Source: Rhabditophanes sp. KR3021
Lineage: Eukaryota; Nematoda; Chromadorea; Rhabditida; Alloionematidae
Assembly (NCBI GenBank): GCA_963281155.1
Contig: CAUJLY010000006.1
Coordinates: forward strand, 11,098,001-11,162,000
Reading direction: 5' to 3'
DNA: 64,000 nt
The notes beneath the pieces were generated by a model. That model ran no database searches. It was not told the DNA's origin and saw only the letters and a list, made by a program, of their open reading frames with translations. Below, piece after piece: positions 22,757-34,355 of the stretch. The number at the start of each line of letters is the position of its first letter. Within the stretch, counting starts at the first letter, position 1. A program made the translations under genes and the position numbers.

Positions 22757-24169
22757 ATGAAATTAATTATTTTACTAGCCTGCTTTGGAATTATAACTGC
22801 GGAAGTTTTCCAACATAAACTTCGATATGTTGAATCTAGACGCAACCAACATCTTCGTAATGGGACATGGGCTTCTTATTTAAAGAGCGAAGCTTCGAAA
22901 GATATCTCACAAACAGCTCATAATTTTGTTGATGCTGAATTTTATTCTACTATTGCAGTTGGAACTCCGCAACAAATATTTAATGTTGCACTTGATACTG
23001 CTAGGTAAGTCAATTATTATTGCATCTAAATTAATCAAATTTAGTGCTAACTTCTGGATACCGGATATGACTTGTGCCAGCAATGAAAACCTTCATTGCA
23101 ATAGTTATTGCCAAGACAACGACTTTTGTTACGATTTATGTCCAACACCCTGCTGCCAACCATATAAACCTACCAATGTTTGTGACAAAGCTCACAAATT
23201 TGATTCAACTAAATCTACAACTTATGTCAAAAATGGACAGTATTTCAGCATTCAATATTCATCTGGCCCAACTAACGGTATCTTTGATTTGGTATTAAAT
23301 AATATTAATTTATTTAGGTTTTCTCGGAAAAGATACATTTGCCTTGGTAGGTGATAAAGGAGAATCACTTAAAATCCCCAATGTCGATTTTGGCCAGGCT
23401 GTAGGTATTGCCACTTTTTTGAATAGTGATCAAACTGACGGAATTCTTGGTAAGTAAAGTAATTATTTAAAAGTTACATATCTTTTAGGACTCGGGTTTA
23501 CAAGTTTGGCAGTTGACGGCATAATTCCTCCAATAATTTCAGCAATTACTCAAGGTCTTTTTGATCAACCAATTTTCACTGTTTATCTCCCATATCAATT
23601 AGGGTGTAATCAATATACTGATGGTGTTGTTACTTTTGGAGGACTTGACAAATCTAATTGCGGCGATGTAATAAATTACTCACCATTGACATCAGCTACT
23701 TTTTGGCAATTCCAAATTAGCAGTATTTCTACATCCAATGGAGGATCAATGAATCTTGCTGGAGCTCAGGCTATTTCTGATACTAGTACGGATTATCTAT
23801 AAACATAAATAATTAATATCAATTTTAGGTACACCATTCATCAAAGGACCAAAAGCTTCCATCGACTTCTTTGCTACTAAACTTGGTGCAACATATGACA
23901 AATACAACACCATTTTTACAATTGACTGTGCAGTCAAAGTTCCAGACCTTGCAATTACAATAGGAAAACAAACATATACAGTCCAAGGCACTAATTTGGT
24001 AGAAAATTTGGGAGGAATGTGTTATTTGAAAATGGCTTATGGGGATTATATTGGAGCTGATAGTTATTGGAGTTTAGGAACTCCATTTATCAGATCATAT
24101 TGTCATATTTACGATTATACTAACAAACGCGTTGGATTTGCTCTACCAAAAGTTAAGGCTACTGCATAA
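22757..24169 (+). CDS. Pepsin-like aspartic protease homologue, both active-site motifs altered
   Basis: Exons 22757-23004, 23045-23277, 23318-23449, 23489-about 23799 and 23829-24169, with 39-40 bp introns where clear. Signal peptide MKLIILLACFGIITA, short propeptide, then the pepsin fold (family A1, secreted or lysosomal). The first catalytic motif, normally DTGS, reads DTAS at the exon 1-2 junction; the second, normally DTGT, reads DTST near 23780. Both aspartates remain. A cysteine-rich insert (CASNENLHC...CDKAHKFD) is typical of nematode members. The donor site expected after ...TDYL at 23799 is missing (CTATAAAC), which would put a stop in place of the GTPFIKGP continuation. It is thus either a very young pseudogene or a gene with a non-standard splice. 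Promoter elements match a gut gene. Confidence 0.72.
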
Positions 24170-24447
24170 ATTCACCTTATTTTTAAAATAAATGTCATCT
24201 TTTGAACACTCTTTTAGCTTAATTCAATTATTTTTAAATGTATTTATTTAAATTAATCTTTTATAATATAGCCTATTTTAAGCAAAGTTGTTGATGGGTT
24301 CCGTGACTGGATGTTAGTCAGTTTCTCGACAGCACGAATGGACCAGCAAAAAGTCTTATTAATCACTCACTATTACTGCTTTTGCCACTGACATAAATAT
24401 TCGTTATTTGATGTTGATTTTTATTAATAATTAATGAAAAAGGAAAG
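24170..24447. other. Convergent 3' spacer
   Basis: Between the aspartic protease and the transporter ends. AT-rich, with an AATAAA-like signal after the protease. Nothing else. Confidence 0.5.
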
Positions 24448-25963
24448 TTAAAGTTGTGGTTTATTCCTGATGAAAGTTGTTGTCACATCATCTTTTTCAT
24501 CTTCTCCTTGTTTCAAATGCACATTGTCAAGAATGACATTTTTGCTTTCACTTAAGTATAAACATGAAACTACTAAATTAACTGAACCAACAATAGCTAC
24601 TGTTGCATATGCACCCCCTGGCCAAAAGGTATTCATATAAGGTAACATTGGAGCTAAAATTGCCCCACTTCTGGCCACCATCGAACAAGTTCCCACAGCT
24701 GATGATCTAACATTTGTTGGCATTAGCTCAACTCCACAAAGATAACAAACATCCCAGGTATATTCGATAAAGATTATCCCGATGACGTTGATAACAAGAA
24801 TCAAGATTCCCTGTGCACAAATAATATTATGCCAAAAGTATTCGTTTACTTACGTCGTAATGACAGCCAACTAAAATAGACAAAACAGCAAAACAAACAA
24901 TAACAATTCCCTGAGAAGCTTGATGCAAAAATCGCCTAGTAAACCAATCAAAATTATTATCCAAAACAGGTAAAATAGTCTTCGAAGCCCAAATAGTAAT
25001 TCCAAAAAAAATTTGATTGAGGAAGAGGTTGCCCGAAATTTGATTTGAATATAAATCCATTCCATAAGCACATAAACACGCGCAAAACCACATTACCCAA
25101 AGAACAACTAACTTTTTGAGTAAGTCTTTGTTTGAAAAAACCGAACAGATGTTTTCATTCTTGATAACAGGTACATTTTCTGTTGGACTATACTGAACGC
25201 CACAAATTTTAGCAATTTGTTTTTGAGACTTAATCATCAAATCAAGTTTTCCTTTATTGTGAAGGTAAGTTGGAGATTCTGGTAGAATAAAGAAAACAAT
25301 AAAGATAATTGGCAAAAATATTAATCCACAAACAATACTAGCACTTTTGTAGTCATTAAAATAATAACAAACTGTTGTTAACATCAATCTCGCAACACCC
25401 CAATTAAAAAAAGCTCTCAGAACCATTCTTTGTTTTGGCAATAATAATTCCATGACAAAAGTAAACGTAGAAATTATAGCACCTCCAACAGCCAAACCAA
25501 CAAAGAATCTACAGAATACAAAATGCCACATATTGTCAGTTATTCCACAATAAACAGTCGTGACGATACCCATTGTGATAGTTAATAAGGAAATAGGTTT
25601 TCTGCCAACTAAATCAGACACGAAACCAAATATAACGGTGCCTATTAGGACTCCAAAAAATTGAACTTGTGATTGAACACTTGTGAGATAAGAAAAATCC
25701 GAACAAACCCATTTAAAATGAACGGCTGCCGAATAGAAGTATTTGTTTTCATATTCAATTGTACAATTAGAGTTAAAAATAAGACAATTTTTTGAGAATT
25801 CTTCATTGTTTGTACTACTGTTTGCTATGTTTGAACACCTCCACTTCGGAACATAATTAGAAAATATACCAAAAATCATTTGAATATTTAGGAACATAGT
25901 TAGTTGCCATACTATCAAGACAATTAGATGAAAGCGATTTATTCCATATGGCAATGTGACCAT
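24448..25963 (-). CDS. SLC22-type organic ion transporter (major facilitator)
   Basis: Two exons (24854-25963 and 24448-24810) with a 43 bp intron give 490 residues. The start at 25963 was chosen as the first ATG before transmembrane 1. After transmembrane 1 comes a long cysteine-containing extracellular loop, then GFVSDLVGRKP, the major-facilitator motif between segments 2 and 3, and in the second half ELMPTNVRSSAVGTCSMVAR, a strong signature of SLC22 (OCT/OCTN/OAT) carriers. Segments count to about twelve. Such proteins move organic cations, anions or carnitine across the plasma membrane; the substrate cannot be read from sequence. C-terminus is acidic then basic (GEDEKDD...). No defects seen. 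Confidence 0.9.
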
Positions 25964-26741
25964 CTTAGCTTTTAAAAATATAATAGACAAAATGTAAAAT
26001 AAATTTAAATTAACATTTTCAATCTATCTAAATACACACGCTCAAGGCTAAAATTAATTAAATGATTGAGTGTTGTTTTATGCCCTTTGTCTTCAATTAT
26101 TCCTATTTTTGGCTAATTTAATTAAAACTTAAGGCATTAAAAAAATATTGGTTTTGATTTTTACGACTAAATTATATGCTCCATCAACTTATACTTTAAC
26201 AAACCTTGCACCTAATTACATACAACCTTCTTATTATCATTTACTTTTAAAAATAACAATGATGTATCTTTAAAAGGTAAAATTTAACATGTGAAAATTA
26301 AGTTCTTTGTGCTAAGTTATGATTTTCGCTTGGCACAATCTCTGATATTTATTTGATATTAGGTGATGCTATAATCATAATCTTGTACCATTAGTAACAC
26401 AAAAATTTAATTGATGTGATGGATGGTTTTTTAAATTTTAAACTTTTAATTGATAGGGTGCGTAGTACAATATACATAATCTAATTGCCAAGATCATTTG
26501 TGAAAATAGATTCCAATTTTAGTAGAAGCAAGGGAAGATAATATTTTAAGGCTAAATCCTTTGACACCAAATTGTTATTCATAGAACTTTGATTTGATGA
26601 GCTTCAAACATTCCAAACTACATACAATATATTCAACTTTAGCCCTTATTATACCAAATACGTAACACAATTAACCTATAATAAACGTGTCTCACACATT
26701 AGTCAGATGTTATCAAGGCATATTGCATCATCTATATTGAG
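25964..26741. other. Intergenic, nothing recognised
   Basis: AT-rich spacer upstream of the transporter. No gene, RNA or repeat noted. Confidence 0.5.
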
Positions 26742-27424
26742 TATATTTAATATTATTCTTTGTATTTTGGTTTTTTCTTTGTTAATTTGGTTTACAACTT
26801 ATTATAAGAAGTTGAAGCTAGTTTTCGCATTTTGAATTTTGAATGCTTTTGCAATTGTAACAGTCATTATTATTCAATCATTGTTGAAATTACACGGATC
26901 CAATTTAAACAATTATCAAATTTGCCTTCAATTGATAAAATTTTATGTACATTTCAATGACTTTTTTACTGCAACAAATATTTGCTTTCAAAGATATTTG
27001 GCTAGCATAAATGCTCCACTTTACGCAGCTAACACTTCATTTTCTTTAAAATTAATTTGTTGATAATTATGATTAATAGAAAGAATAGATGCTTTAGCTT
27101 GAATTATTATTACATTAAGGCCGACAATTAAATTACTGAAAATACTCGATTGCATAAAGTGTTGAATCTCTTCTGTTGGCAATTTATTATATGAATTACA
27201 ATAATTTTAGTTTTTAATAGTTTGATTGAAAGTAAAAAGTTTCAGTCGGATGCTTTTTCTTTTTTATAGATTTAATGTTAAATGTAGCTTCATCGAAATA
27301 TATTTTAATTGCTCTATTTGAAAATAGATCAGAACTTTTAACACTTGGTAAATTTTTGTTTAAGAAAAAAAATATCAAAATTGTTCCATTAACAAAAGAA
27401 ACTAAACAACTAGAAACAAGATAA
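26742..27424 (+). pseudogene. Chemoreceptor pseudogene (possibly Sre-like)
   Basis: From 26742 a transmembrane-like piece (ILCILVFSLLIWFTTYYKK) runs into a stop at 26833, then 26839-27063 stays open with FTATNICFQRYLAS, comparable with the ERY-type motif after transmembrane 3 in Sre receptors. Near 27280 another piece (ASSKYILIALFENRSEL) resembles the conserved SKYQ..EN region of the same family. Stops and missing segments between them show the gene is dead. The assignment rests on weak motifs. Confidence 0.42.
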
Positions 27425-27717
27425 TAAATGATGTTTATTTTAAGAATATGCAGGCATCGTGGTCCTAAATTGTGAATAGTTAAAACTTTGGCAAGATTTA
27501 TTATATAATTAGCGAATAAAGTTGAGATATTATGTTTAAAATAGTAAATGTATGCAATATCAAAATAACAGATTTAATATTTAAAATTTACATTTTGTTA
27601 TGGTTTTTAACGCATTTACTGTCTAGAATACTACTTATGAATTCCATATGTGTGATCAAGCCATCAAAAATTAGGATTAATATGTTTTTTTATGTCTGGC
27701 AATGACAGATTTTGGAG

Positions 27718-27724
27718 TATAAAA
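27718..27724 (+). promoter_or_regulatory. TATA box
   Basis: TATAAAA, 38 bp before the ATG of the short secreted peptide at 27756. The spacing equals that seen for other genes in this window. Confidence 0.5.
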
Positions 27725-27755
27725 CCACTAAATATTTCGTTATATTCAAATAACC

Positions 27756-27917
27756 ATGCAATTTTCATTCATTTACTTTCTTTTAGCTGCTATTCTTATT
27801 GTACCAGCTTTTACAAAACATTCTTCTGAAGAAGGAAAATCAACTCCTTTTACAAAGAAACCACCAACAAAACCAACTCCAGCTCATATTTTCCCAATCC
27901 CTCGTGGGAGAGAATAA
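27756..27917 (+). CDS. Short secreted peptide precursor
   Basis: A 53-residue single-exon frame. The first 20 residues form a clear signal peptide (MQFSFIYFLLAAILIVPAFT). The remainder is small, hydrophilic and proline/lysine-rich, with KK at residues 34-35 and the ending FPIPRGRE. A TATA box lies at the standard distance and an AATAAA-like signal follows the stop. The dibasic site and short length would suit a neuropeptide-like or antimicrobial precursor, but there is no recognised family motif. No other copy in the window. Confidence 0.55.
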   Translation: MQFSFIYFLLAAILIVPAFTKHSSEEGKSTPFTKKPPTKPTPAHIFPIPRGRE

Positions 27918-28404
27918 ACCAAGCGAATAGCATGATTGTTTTGAAAAATGTTTCATACAAACATAATGAAAATTGTTAAATCTTAAAAATAAATTGATGC
28001 GTCAAATTTTAATTTTTTTCGTAATATCAAAAACTTGGACAATTTAAAATATGTATAATTGTTTTAGATTTCCTTGTGTTTAATTTAATAATATCCCTAT
28101 GTTATTATTTATTCTATTTTAAATAGTACGTATGTATAGCATTAGGTAAAGAACAAACTCAGTCAAATTACTTTATAACATAATGGCTAAAATTATTTTT
28201 TTAGGTGTATCTATCAACAGAAACATGATTAAAATAGATAATGTAATGTTAAATATTAAAAATGTATTATTATTTTATATACATTTACAAGAATATCTTT
28301 TTGTAAATGCTAATTCATTCTCCCAAATTGGATTATAAAACATTTTTAAATTAATTATTTCATTTTATATAATCATAAACATGCTTGTACCAATTTCACA
28401 TCAA
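27918..28404. other. Intergenic, nothing recognised
   Basis: AT-rich spacer with an AATAAA-type signal near 27990. No other feature. Confidence 0.5.
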
Positions 28405-28947
28405 AGCTTCTTTCTGATCTTACTTTAGTAGATACATCTGTAGGAATAATGTATTTGCCTTTGAGTATATTCTACTTCATAATTTACTGTCTATTTTTAG
28501 TGGCTATGTTAAAAAAAGAGCATTTTGAATTATCAGCTATAAGGATAATGTTTGTCTTAGGCATTTGCGATTTTTAAAATTTGATTTTTTTACGGAGTGT
28601 ATTGCAGAATCGGACTGATAAATGGACTCGTGTATTGCTCAGTCCCAGGGCTCAATTACTTTATTGGATCAACAATAATACGAAGTTGGTCTACCATATG
28701 TTCCCTTGATGTTGTACTTGCTGTTGATCGTTGTTTATCAGTGACAGATGAAAAGCATTAAACAATATTATTCGATGGAAGGAAAATATACCCTTTGGTC
28801 TTCCTGTGTGTTCGTGAAGGAATTTCCGTTACTCTCTTTACATCCCCGACATACTTTAATGCCCACTTGGCAAATGTATTTTTTGATCGCTATGCTACTT
28901 TTGGTGTTTCGGATGAAATCGAATATTCTAGTATTAGTATAAATTAG
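28405..28947 (+). pseudogene. Srt-type receptor pseudogene
   Basis: Translation in pieces follows the Srt gene at 36362: VGIMYLPLSIFYFIIY (VGILYICLYVIYTIIY there), LGICDF at the place of AGIVDI, then after a stop and frame change GLVYCSVPGLNYFIGS and LAVDRCLSV, matching the NRILE region, then LFDGRKIYPL. Stops follow LGICDF and DEKH. Nothing after transmembrane 4 is recognisable. Clearly dead. Confidence 0.68.
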
Positions 28948-30116
28948 AAAATGTTAGCCTTTTAAATGAATTTTATTAGTTTCAATTTTGTGAATTAAAA
29001 GTTTGTGATGCCTTCTTGTGAATTCAATCTTTATGTAGTGTTGTCGTTAATTATGTTTTGTTAGCCCGAAGGCTGGTTTGATTAGGACTAGGGGATTTTA
29101 GGAAAGGGTTTATTAATGATAATAATGTTGATGTGATATAATAGAAGCGGGTTTATATAGTAGTGGAAGTGGGCGTGGCCGCCGGCCAACACTTTATTAA
29201 GACATAAAATAGACTCTTTTATTGGGTCAACACTTGACGTAAGCAGATTTTTTTGAAATCATAATTTATACCCTTCTTCACACAGATACTTAATTAGCCA
29301 CGTCAATTCCCAGAATCTTATAAATGTATTCAATACCATTTTATTTACCTGCATCAACAAAGCATAAACTTTAACAAAATTAATAAATAAGAGCTCACAG
29401 AATAGAAGACTAAATTGTATTAATGCTTAGCTTAAACTTCAGTTGGATATTCATTTCAGATCATTCTTGCTAATATGAATGCTACCACAAGTACCAAGCA
29501 ACCTATTGTAAATAAAATACAATGGCACAGTTATGATCCATATTTTTTTGGCAAATATTCAACAAATTGAATTAGTTCATATTGTTGAACTGTATACGGC
29601 AATGGCATGCATCATTAAAAAGTTCAAATATCATTATTTTTCACGGAGCTACATCCGTTTTATTAAAAGTTACAAATTTGGATCATCAGAATAAAAATTT
29701 TAGTACCTTAAGATTTTCAGACATTTTTGTGAAGTTTAGTATATGACCTGTAACTTAAAAAGTTTGTTTTATATTAAATTATTTTATTAACATATCTTCA
29801 ACAATGCCAATTTCTGTCTGGTTTTTCTAATTTTGTGCAAAAAACATGTTTTGAGCAAATAAGACAATATAAAAATTTGATAAACAAAACTTTAATTACC
29901 TGTACAGTCTACTAAATAATGATGCCGAATTGTAAGAAAAAAATATTATTGCCAAAAAATCCCTATCAAATGAAATTGATGTTTATTAAAAACATATTAA
30001 GACAAATTTTAATTATGATTCAATAAGTCTTGTCATTCTACTATTAGAATTGGAGTTTATAACGCCGTGTAATTTGAAAAAGATATTATTTTTTGTTAAG
30101 TTATTAATTAGAAACG
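28948..30116. other. Intergenic with GC-rich patch and receptor 5' relic
   Basis: Apart from the inverted relic at 29200-29570, there is a patch at 29155-29190 with GGGCGTGGCCGCCGGCC, very GC-rich for this DNA. No gene or RNA assigned. 29571-30116 shows nothing. Confidence 0.4.
29200..29570 (+). repeat. Inverted copy of the promoter and 5' end of the 2735-3765 receptor
   Basis: Reverse-complement similarity to about 3695-4050: the same order of words (AACAAAGCATAAACTTTAACAAAATTAATAA near 29357, the GATATTCATTTCA stretch, then the ATG). The copy is diverged but continuous. From the ATG at 29475 it reads MNATTSTKQ...IQWHSYDPYFFG before a stop at 29568-29570, so only about 30 codons of the receptor were copied or survive. 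Confidence 0.75.
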
Positions 30117-31070
30117 ATGGATATTAAAGTGTTCTATTATTTAACTAATTTCTGTGGATGTTTTTCAGCAGCTTTAAACCTACTTTCGATAATAATAATA
30201 AAAATAAAACTACCTAAAGAGATGAGAAACATACGTTCTTTTATAATAATTGGAAGAATGAGTGAATTGCTACAGGCTTTCTTTTATGGAATTATTTTGG
30301 GTGCTTATTTCATACCAGTCACTGAAATAGTTGGGTTTCAAGGTATATGCTCGCATTTTTCTATTGCATGTCCAATAACTTGTTTTATTGTTATAAGTGA
30401 AGCTATTAATATAAATTTGGCATCAATTTGTTTTCAATTTTACAAAATGTATATAGTCATTTGTCAAGATCTGTATTCAAGGAGAGAACTTCAATTAATA
30501 ATTGCATTACTAGTCCTTGCATTTATATTTAATGCTTGCATAGTACTAAATTTGGTATTTATGGTATATTCTTTGGATTGTTCTGTTTTACATAATAAAT
30601 ATTCAAATATTTGCTATGAATTCTCTAAAAACGGAAGATTAATAATAGTAGTCCTGGAAAAATCATTCTTCGGATTTAAAACGTTTTTGGGACTAATGAT
30701 GTTGTACTCATCAGTTATGGCTGGTCTTATTATGTATTTTGGCAAAAAAATAAGCTTGCAACTTAAAAAATTGAAAAAACAAAATAACAAGACATCGTAT
30801 AGAAAATATCAGAAATCAGTTCGTTTGTTATTTATTCAAGTGATGATTCCAATCATTTTTACGATTAGTCCTATGTTGATTTTCTTATCTTTCATGTATA
30901 TGCTAAGTTTCGATATAGGGGTTTATTTGGCTCAACCTGCAAATTTAATAGCAACGATAGTCAATTTAAATACTTCATGCACTGCTATATATTATATTTT
31001 CAAATATTCTAGGTCAAAAAAATCAATTTCTGTAACTAAAAGCATTACTGTTCCTAGTAATTTTGTTTAA
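30117..31070 (+). CDS. Srh/Sri-type seven-transmembrane chemoreceptor
   Basis: A single exon of 317 residues starting at the ATG. Hydrophobic segments alternate through the whole length. Family marks are the loop KLPKEMRN after transmembrane 1 (the tP-EM pattern of Srh/Sri), and TSYRKYQKSVRLLFIQVMIP before transmembrane 6, the typical intracellular loop plus QxxIP of this superfamily. The paralogue at 49554-50537 shares TSYRKY and the same layout. The gene has no introns, unlike its neighbours. Predicted chemosensory receptor coupling to G proteins in sensory cilia. No defects seen. Confidence 0.85.
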   Translation: MDIKVFYYLTNFCGCFSAALNLLSIIIIKIKLPKEMRNIRSFIIIGRMSELLQAFFYGIILGAYFIPVTEIVGFQGICSHFSIACPITCFIVISEAININLASICFQFYKMYIVICQDLYSRRELQLIIALLVLAFIFNACIVLNLVFMVYSLDCSVLHNKYSNICYEFSKNGRLIIVVLEKSFFGFKTFLGLMMLYSSVMAGLIMYFGKKISLQLKKLKKQNNKTSYRKYQKSVRLLFIQVMIPIIFTISPMLIFLSFMYMLSFDIGVYLAQPANLIATIVNLNTSCTAIYYIFKYSRSKKSISVTKSITVPSNFV

Positions 31071-31493
31071 ATAAAATATTAATAAAATGATTTTAAACCA
31101 GCTATACAAGTTTAATGCCTTTTGGGGATGCAAAATATTTAATTTCATCACTATCTACAAATAAAGTTCATAATTGATTGTAATTCAGTAAAAACTTATA
31201 CCAAGAAACTTGGCACATCGTTTATTTAGTATCTAAGCAATGATGTGATTAATAAACTTTTCTTGTGTATCTAAATCAAATCTTTGTTAACGTCAATTTT
31301 GTGTATATCTTTTAGTTTGTTTACTATCGATCACATGCATTTATCACTGCCCTTTCTCTTAATTGTCCTCAGACCAATATAAAATTGTCAATACTTCACA
31401 TCCAATCTAAACACCTTCATTTTCTCGCTATATAAAAGATCAACTGTTTTTGTTTGGTCATCACTTTTTATCGAGTTTAAGTGAAACATAATT
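31071..31493 (+). other. Intergenic with TATA box for the next gene
   Basis: No gene. A TATATAAAAG box around 31429-31438 lies about 60 bp before the ATG at 31494. Confidence 0.5.
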
Positions 31494-31949
31494 ATGAATT
31501 TTTCTAAAACTATTATCGAAATTTTTCTCTTATGGTGATTGAATCCTATGAAAAGTAAATTAAACTAGTCTTAAAAAGCTTTTAACAATTGTTATTTAGC
31601 AGACAAAATGAAATGTATGATTTTACTATCACTCAAGAATCTTCTGACAATGTAAGTTTTATTTTTCTGTATATAAATATTTACAATTATGGTTTAGAAA
31701 TTGAATATTTCTGTTCGTCTTTCGGATGACCCAAGCTGCAATAATGGACTTAATGATGGGTCAGTCAAACTTATGTCAAAAAAAACATCCGAAAGTGAAA
31801 TGATAAAAAACATAGTAAAAGCTATTCATACTCCCCAAGACACTGATTGTGAGAAAGATTCCAAACCAATTATTCAAGCTATGATGTTTAACAAAAATTT
31901 TTTACTTTATTTGAAATTGAAAGGAACTGTCGTTGAGGGAAACCTTTAA
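31494..31949 (+). CDS. Hypothetical protein, three short exons
   Basis: Proposed exons 31494-31534, 31600-31651 and 31698-31949 keep one frame across both introns (65 and 46 bp) and give 114 residues. The last exon is the best-supported part: 83 codons with NISVRLSDDPSCNNG and a charged middle. I do not recognise a family. The N-terminus (MNFSKTIIEIFLL) is mildly hydrophobic but short for a signal peptide. A TATA box upstream supports transcription. The first intron has a weak donor (GTGATT), so the first exon is uncertain; the product could instead begin at the ATG at 31613. Confidence 0.42.
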
Positions 31950-32666
31950 AGTTCCGCATTTACCTCAATAAAACTAACTCAGACACGGTGCTGCAAATGG
32001 AGACTTTTTTTGTGATGAAGTAAGAGTGCGTACATGAGTATATCATAAAATTAAGCAAGGCTACCATAAAATGTACAAACTATACTATAATACGTACATA
32101 AATACCTTAAAGACGTATATATATACCATACCATAGTACAAGTAAATTATCAAAAATAAGGGATTTTAGTCACTTATAAATGTTAATTCTGATGTTTTAA
32201 GTTTTGATTCACTTGCTAACATATATTAAAATACTAATTGTGATTTTAAATGTTTTTGAAAGCTGTTAGTTTTAAGAGAAATAAGAATATTGTAAAAAAT
32301 GATCAATTATTAAAAGTAAAAATCTTTAAGTTTTATCTTAGTCAAAGTATCCTTTAACTGAAGTTTATAGTATACGTAATGAATCAAAAAAGGACCATTT
32401 TAACGTTTTATTAAATAAAGGCAAAATAAATTTGAAATCAGTGTTATAAGGATTTGGGTATAAGTATATGTTAAAAGAATTTCAGGAGAAAGATTAATAA
32501 TAGAAACGGATAACATAGGGGGGATTAATCGGTTATTAGGGGGAATGTCATAAAATGTGAATTTGGGTGGGGCAAGCACTCGAAGGGAGGTATTAGTTTC
32601 AGGAGACAGACTTTAACACTTTGGAAGTGAGTCACTTCAAAAGTGGAGAAAGATCCTCGATCTTTA
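31950..32666. other. Intergenic with G-rich tract
   Basis: 31984 carries the word CACGGTGCTGCA. 32505-32640 is rich in G runs on the plus strand (six, five, four and three Gs), unusual here, and ends next to the left break of duplication copy 2. No gene found. Confidence 0.4.
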
Positions 32667-33251
32667 CTATTTTGTATATATGTATATTTATACAATACCA
32701 ATTATATACTCATCAAAAGGTAACTTTATTTGTTTTTATTTATCATTTTTCAATTTTTAGCTGTCTCATGGATGTTTAATCCCTACTATGGAATAAATCA
32801 GACAAAATTTCCTTCCGCAGACTTTTATCATAATCCAGTTCACACCTTTAATAATATCTCGACGGGTGTTGTTTTTATTCCTCTGAACTTCCTTTTATTA
32901 AGAAAATTATTCATAAAAGTTAATACAATATTAGAACGAAATAAAACAATGGATGCGCTCAAAAGAACTATGTTGGTTCAATCAGCTGCGATTTGTATTT
33001 TTAATATGTTATCAGCTTTGGTGTATGTTATCATAGCAAATATTCCATTGGGAATATGGGCATCTGTGCTGGGCCAAATTGGATGGGAGTTTTCTCACTT
33101 AATAATGTCATTTGTTTTGTGTTTCATGAATCCTTCGGTCAATAAGTATATTTTAACGAATATGGTTCCACTTTATAAAGTTCGAAAGGATACAAAAAGT
33201 GTAGCTGCTATACTATCAACACCAAATGTTCCTACTAAAACAATTGTGTAG
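32667..33251 (+). pseudogene. 5'-truncated Srt receptor (last exon only)
   Basis: Contains the end of exon 2 (YTIPIIYSSK-like), the intron, and the complete last exon of the Srt gene, ending at TAG 33251. Everything upstream is unrelated, so no start or first four transmembrane segments exist. The open frame itself is intact, as expected if the truncation is recent. Confidence 0.85.
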
Positions 33252-33539
33252 TTGAACTATGCGTGGAATTCAATACATAAATAATATTTCTCATTAATAC
33301 GTATTAGGTCATTTTTTAATTAACAAATTACATAACGAATGGTTTAAATTTTATTAAGGAGCAGCATTGATATATACGTATTTCACTCTTATAAATGCAA
33401 ATAAGTTGATTACTAAATTAATATGCAGTTCCTGATCATTTCCTTGATAATTACAATTATTTCTTACATTGCAACTTATTTATAATTTGAATGTATACAA
33501 CAATCAATAAATTTGTATCTTTTGTAAATTAGAGTTGTT

Positions 33540-34050
33540 CTGGGAAATGAATCAGCTAAATTTTTGCCACAATTGTTTGTATCTTGTCTACATTATTATG
33601 CCAGACGGGTAATCTTATCAATCAATGCAAAAGTAACATTTGTTTTAGGTATCACAATAACTTTTATTTTAATCTACATCTGCCCACAATTTAAATCACT
33701 CATTTCAAAGATTTGCCAAAAATATCGTCTTTTTTATGAACCAATAAAGTTTTATTTCACCCTTCTGTCTTGTTAGGACTCTAGACCAGTACACTTATTA
33801 CTTTTTTACCATTTCCTGAATTGTTTTCCAAATAAATGTGGAACTCTTTTCGCTCCTACTTTGCTATCGATACAAAATCATTAATTTCATACACTTTCTG
33901 GGTTTATGCAATTTTAATATTCATAGTAAGATGTTCTGGACTTTCAGCAACTTCGTAAAAATTAAAAGAACGCTAACCGAAAAAACACGTAAACTTCAAA
34001 GGCAATTAGGCATTATTATGCTTATTCACGTCATCATTTATTTAAACTGA
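33540..34050 (+). pseudogene. Str-superfamily receptor relic (copy 2)
   Basis: Duplicate of the relic at 7578-8088, with the same two open pieces (33564-33776 and 33838-34050) and the same breaks. Small differences only, such as QLGIIMLIH here against QLIIIMLIY. Confidence 0.6.
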
Positions 34051-34355
34051 CACCGATTGTATTTACAATGATTAGTTTTTGAAATGAAGTCAAGTGAACA
34101 TAGATACTCTCTTATAATTTATATGCTACAATACGGCGACCAGTAATTAATCCTGTATGTTCAATAATATTTATGAATGTATAGAAATTTAGTCCAATGT
34201 TTCATCTTGCTTGTTTTCTTAAATGTTAAGTATTTGTATCCAACTTTATATTTAGCAAAAATTTATATGATTGTCTGAATACAAAAAATACCAGTCATAC
34301 AATTTATTTAATAAATTAGGAAAATGCTAGACATTAATTCAGAAATACATTTGTA

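Noticed and set aside
23797..23991. Minus-strand frame opposite the aspartic protease
   Set aside because: Antisense to the last protease exon, which is well supported by family motifs.
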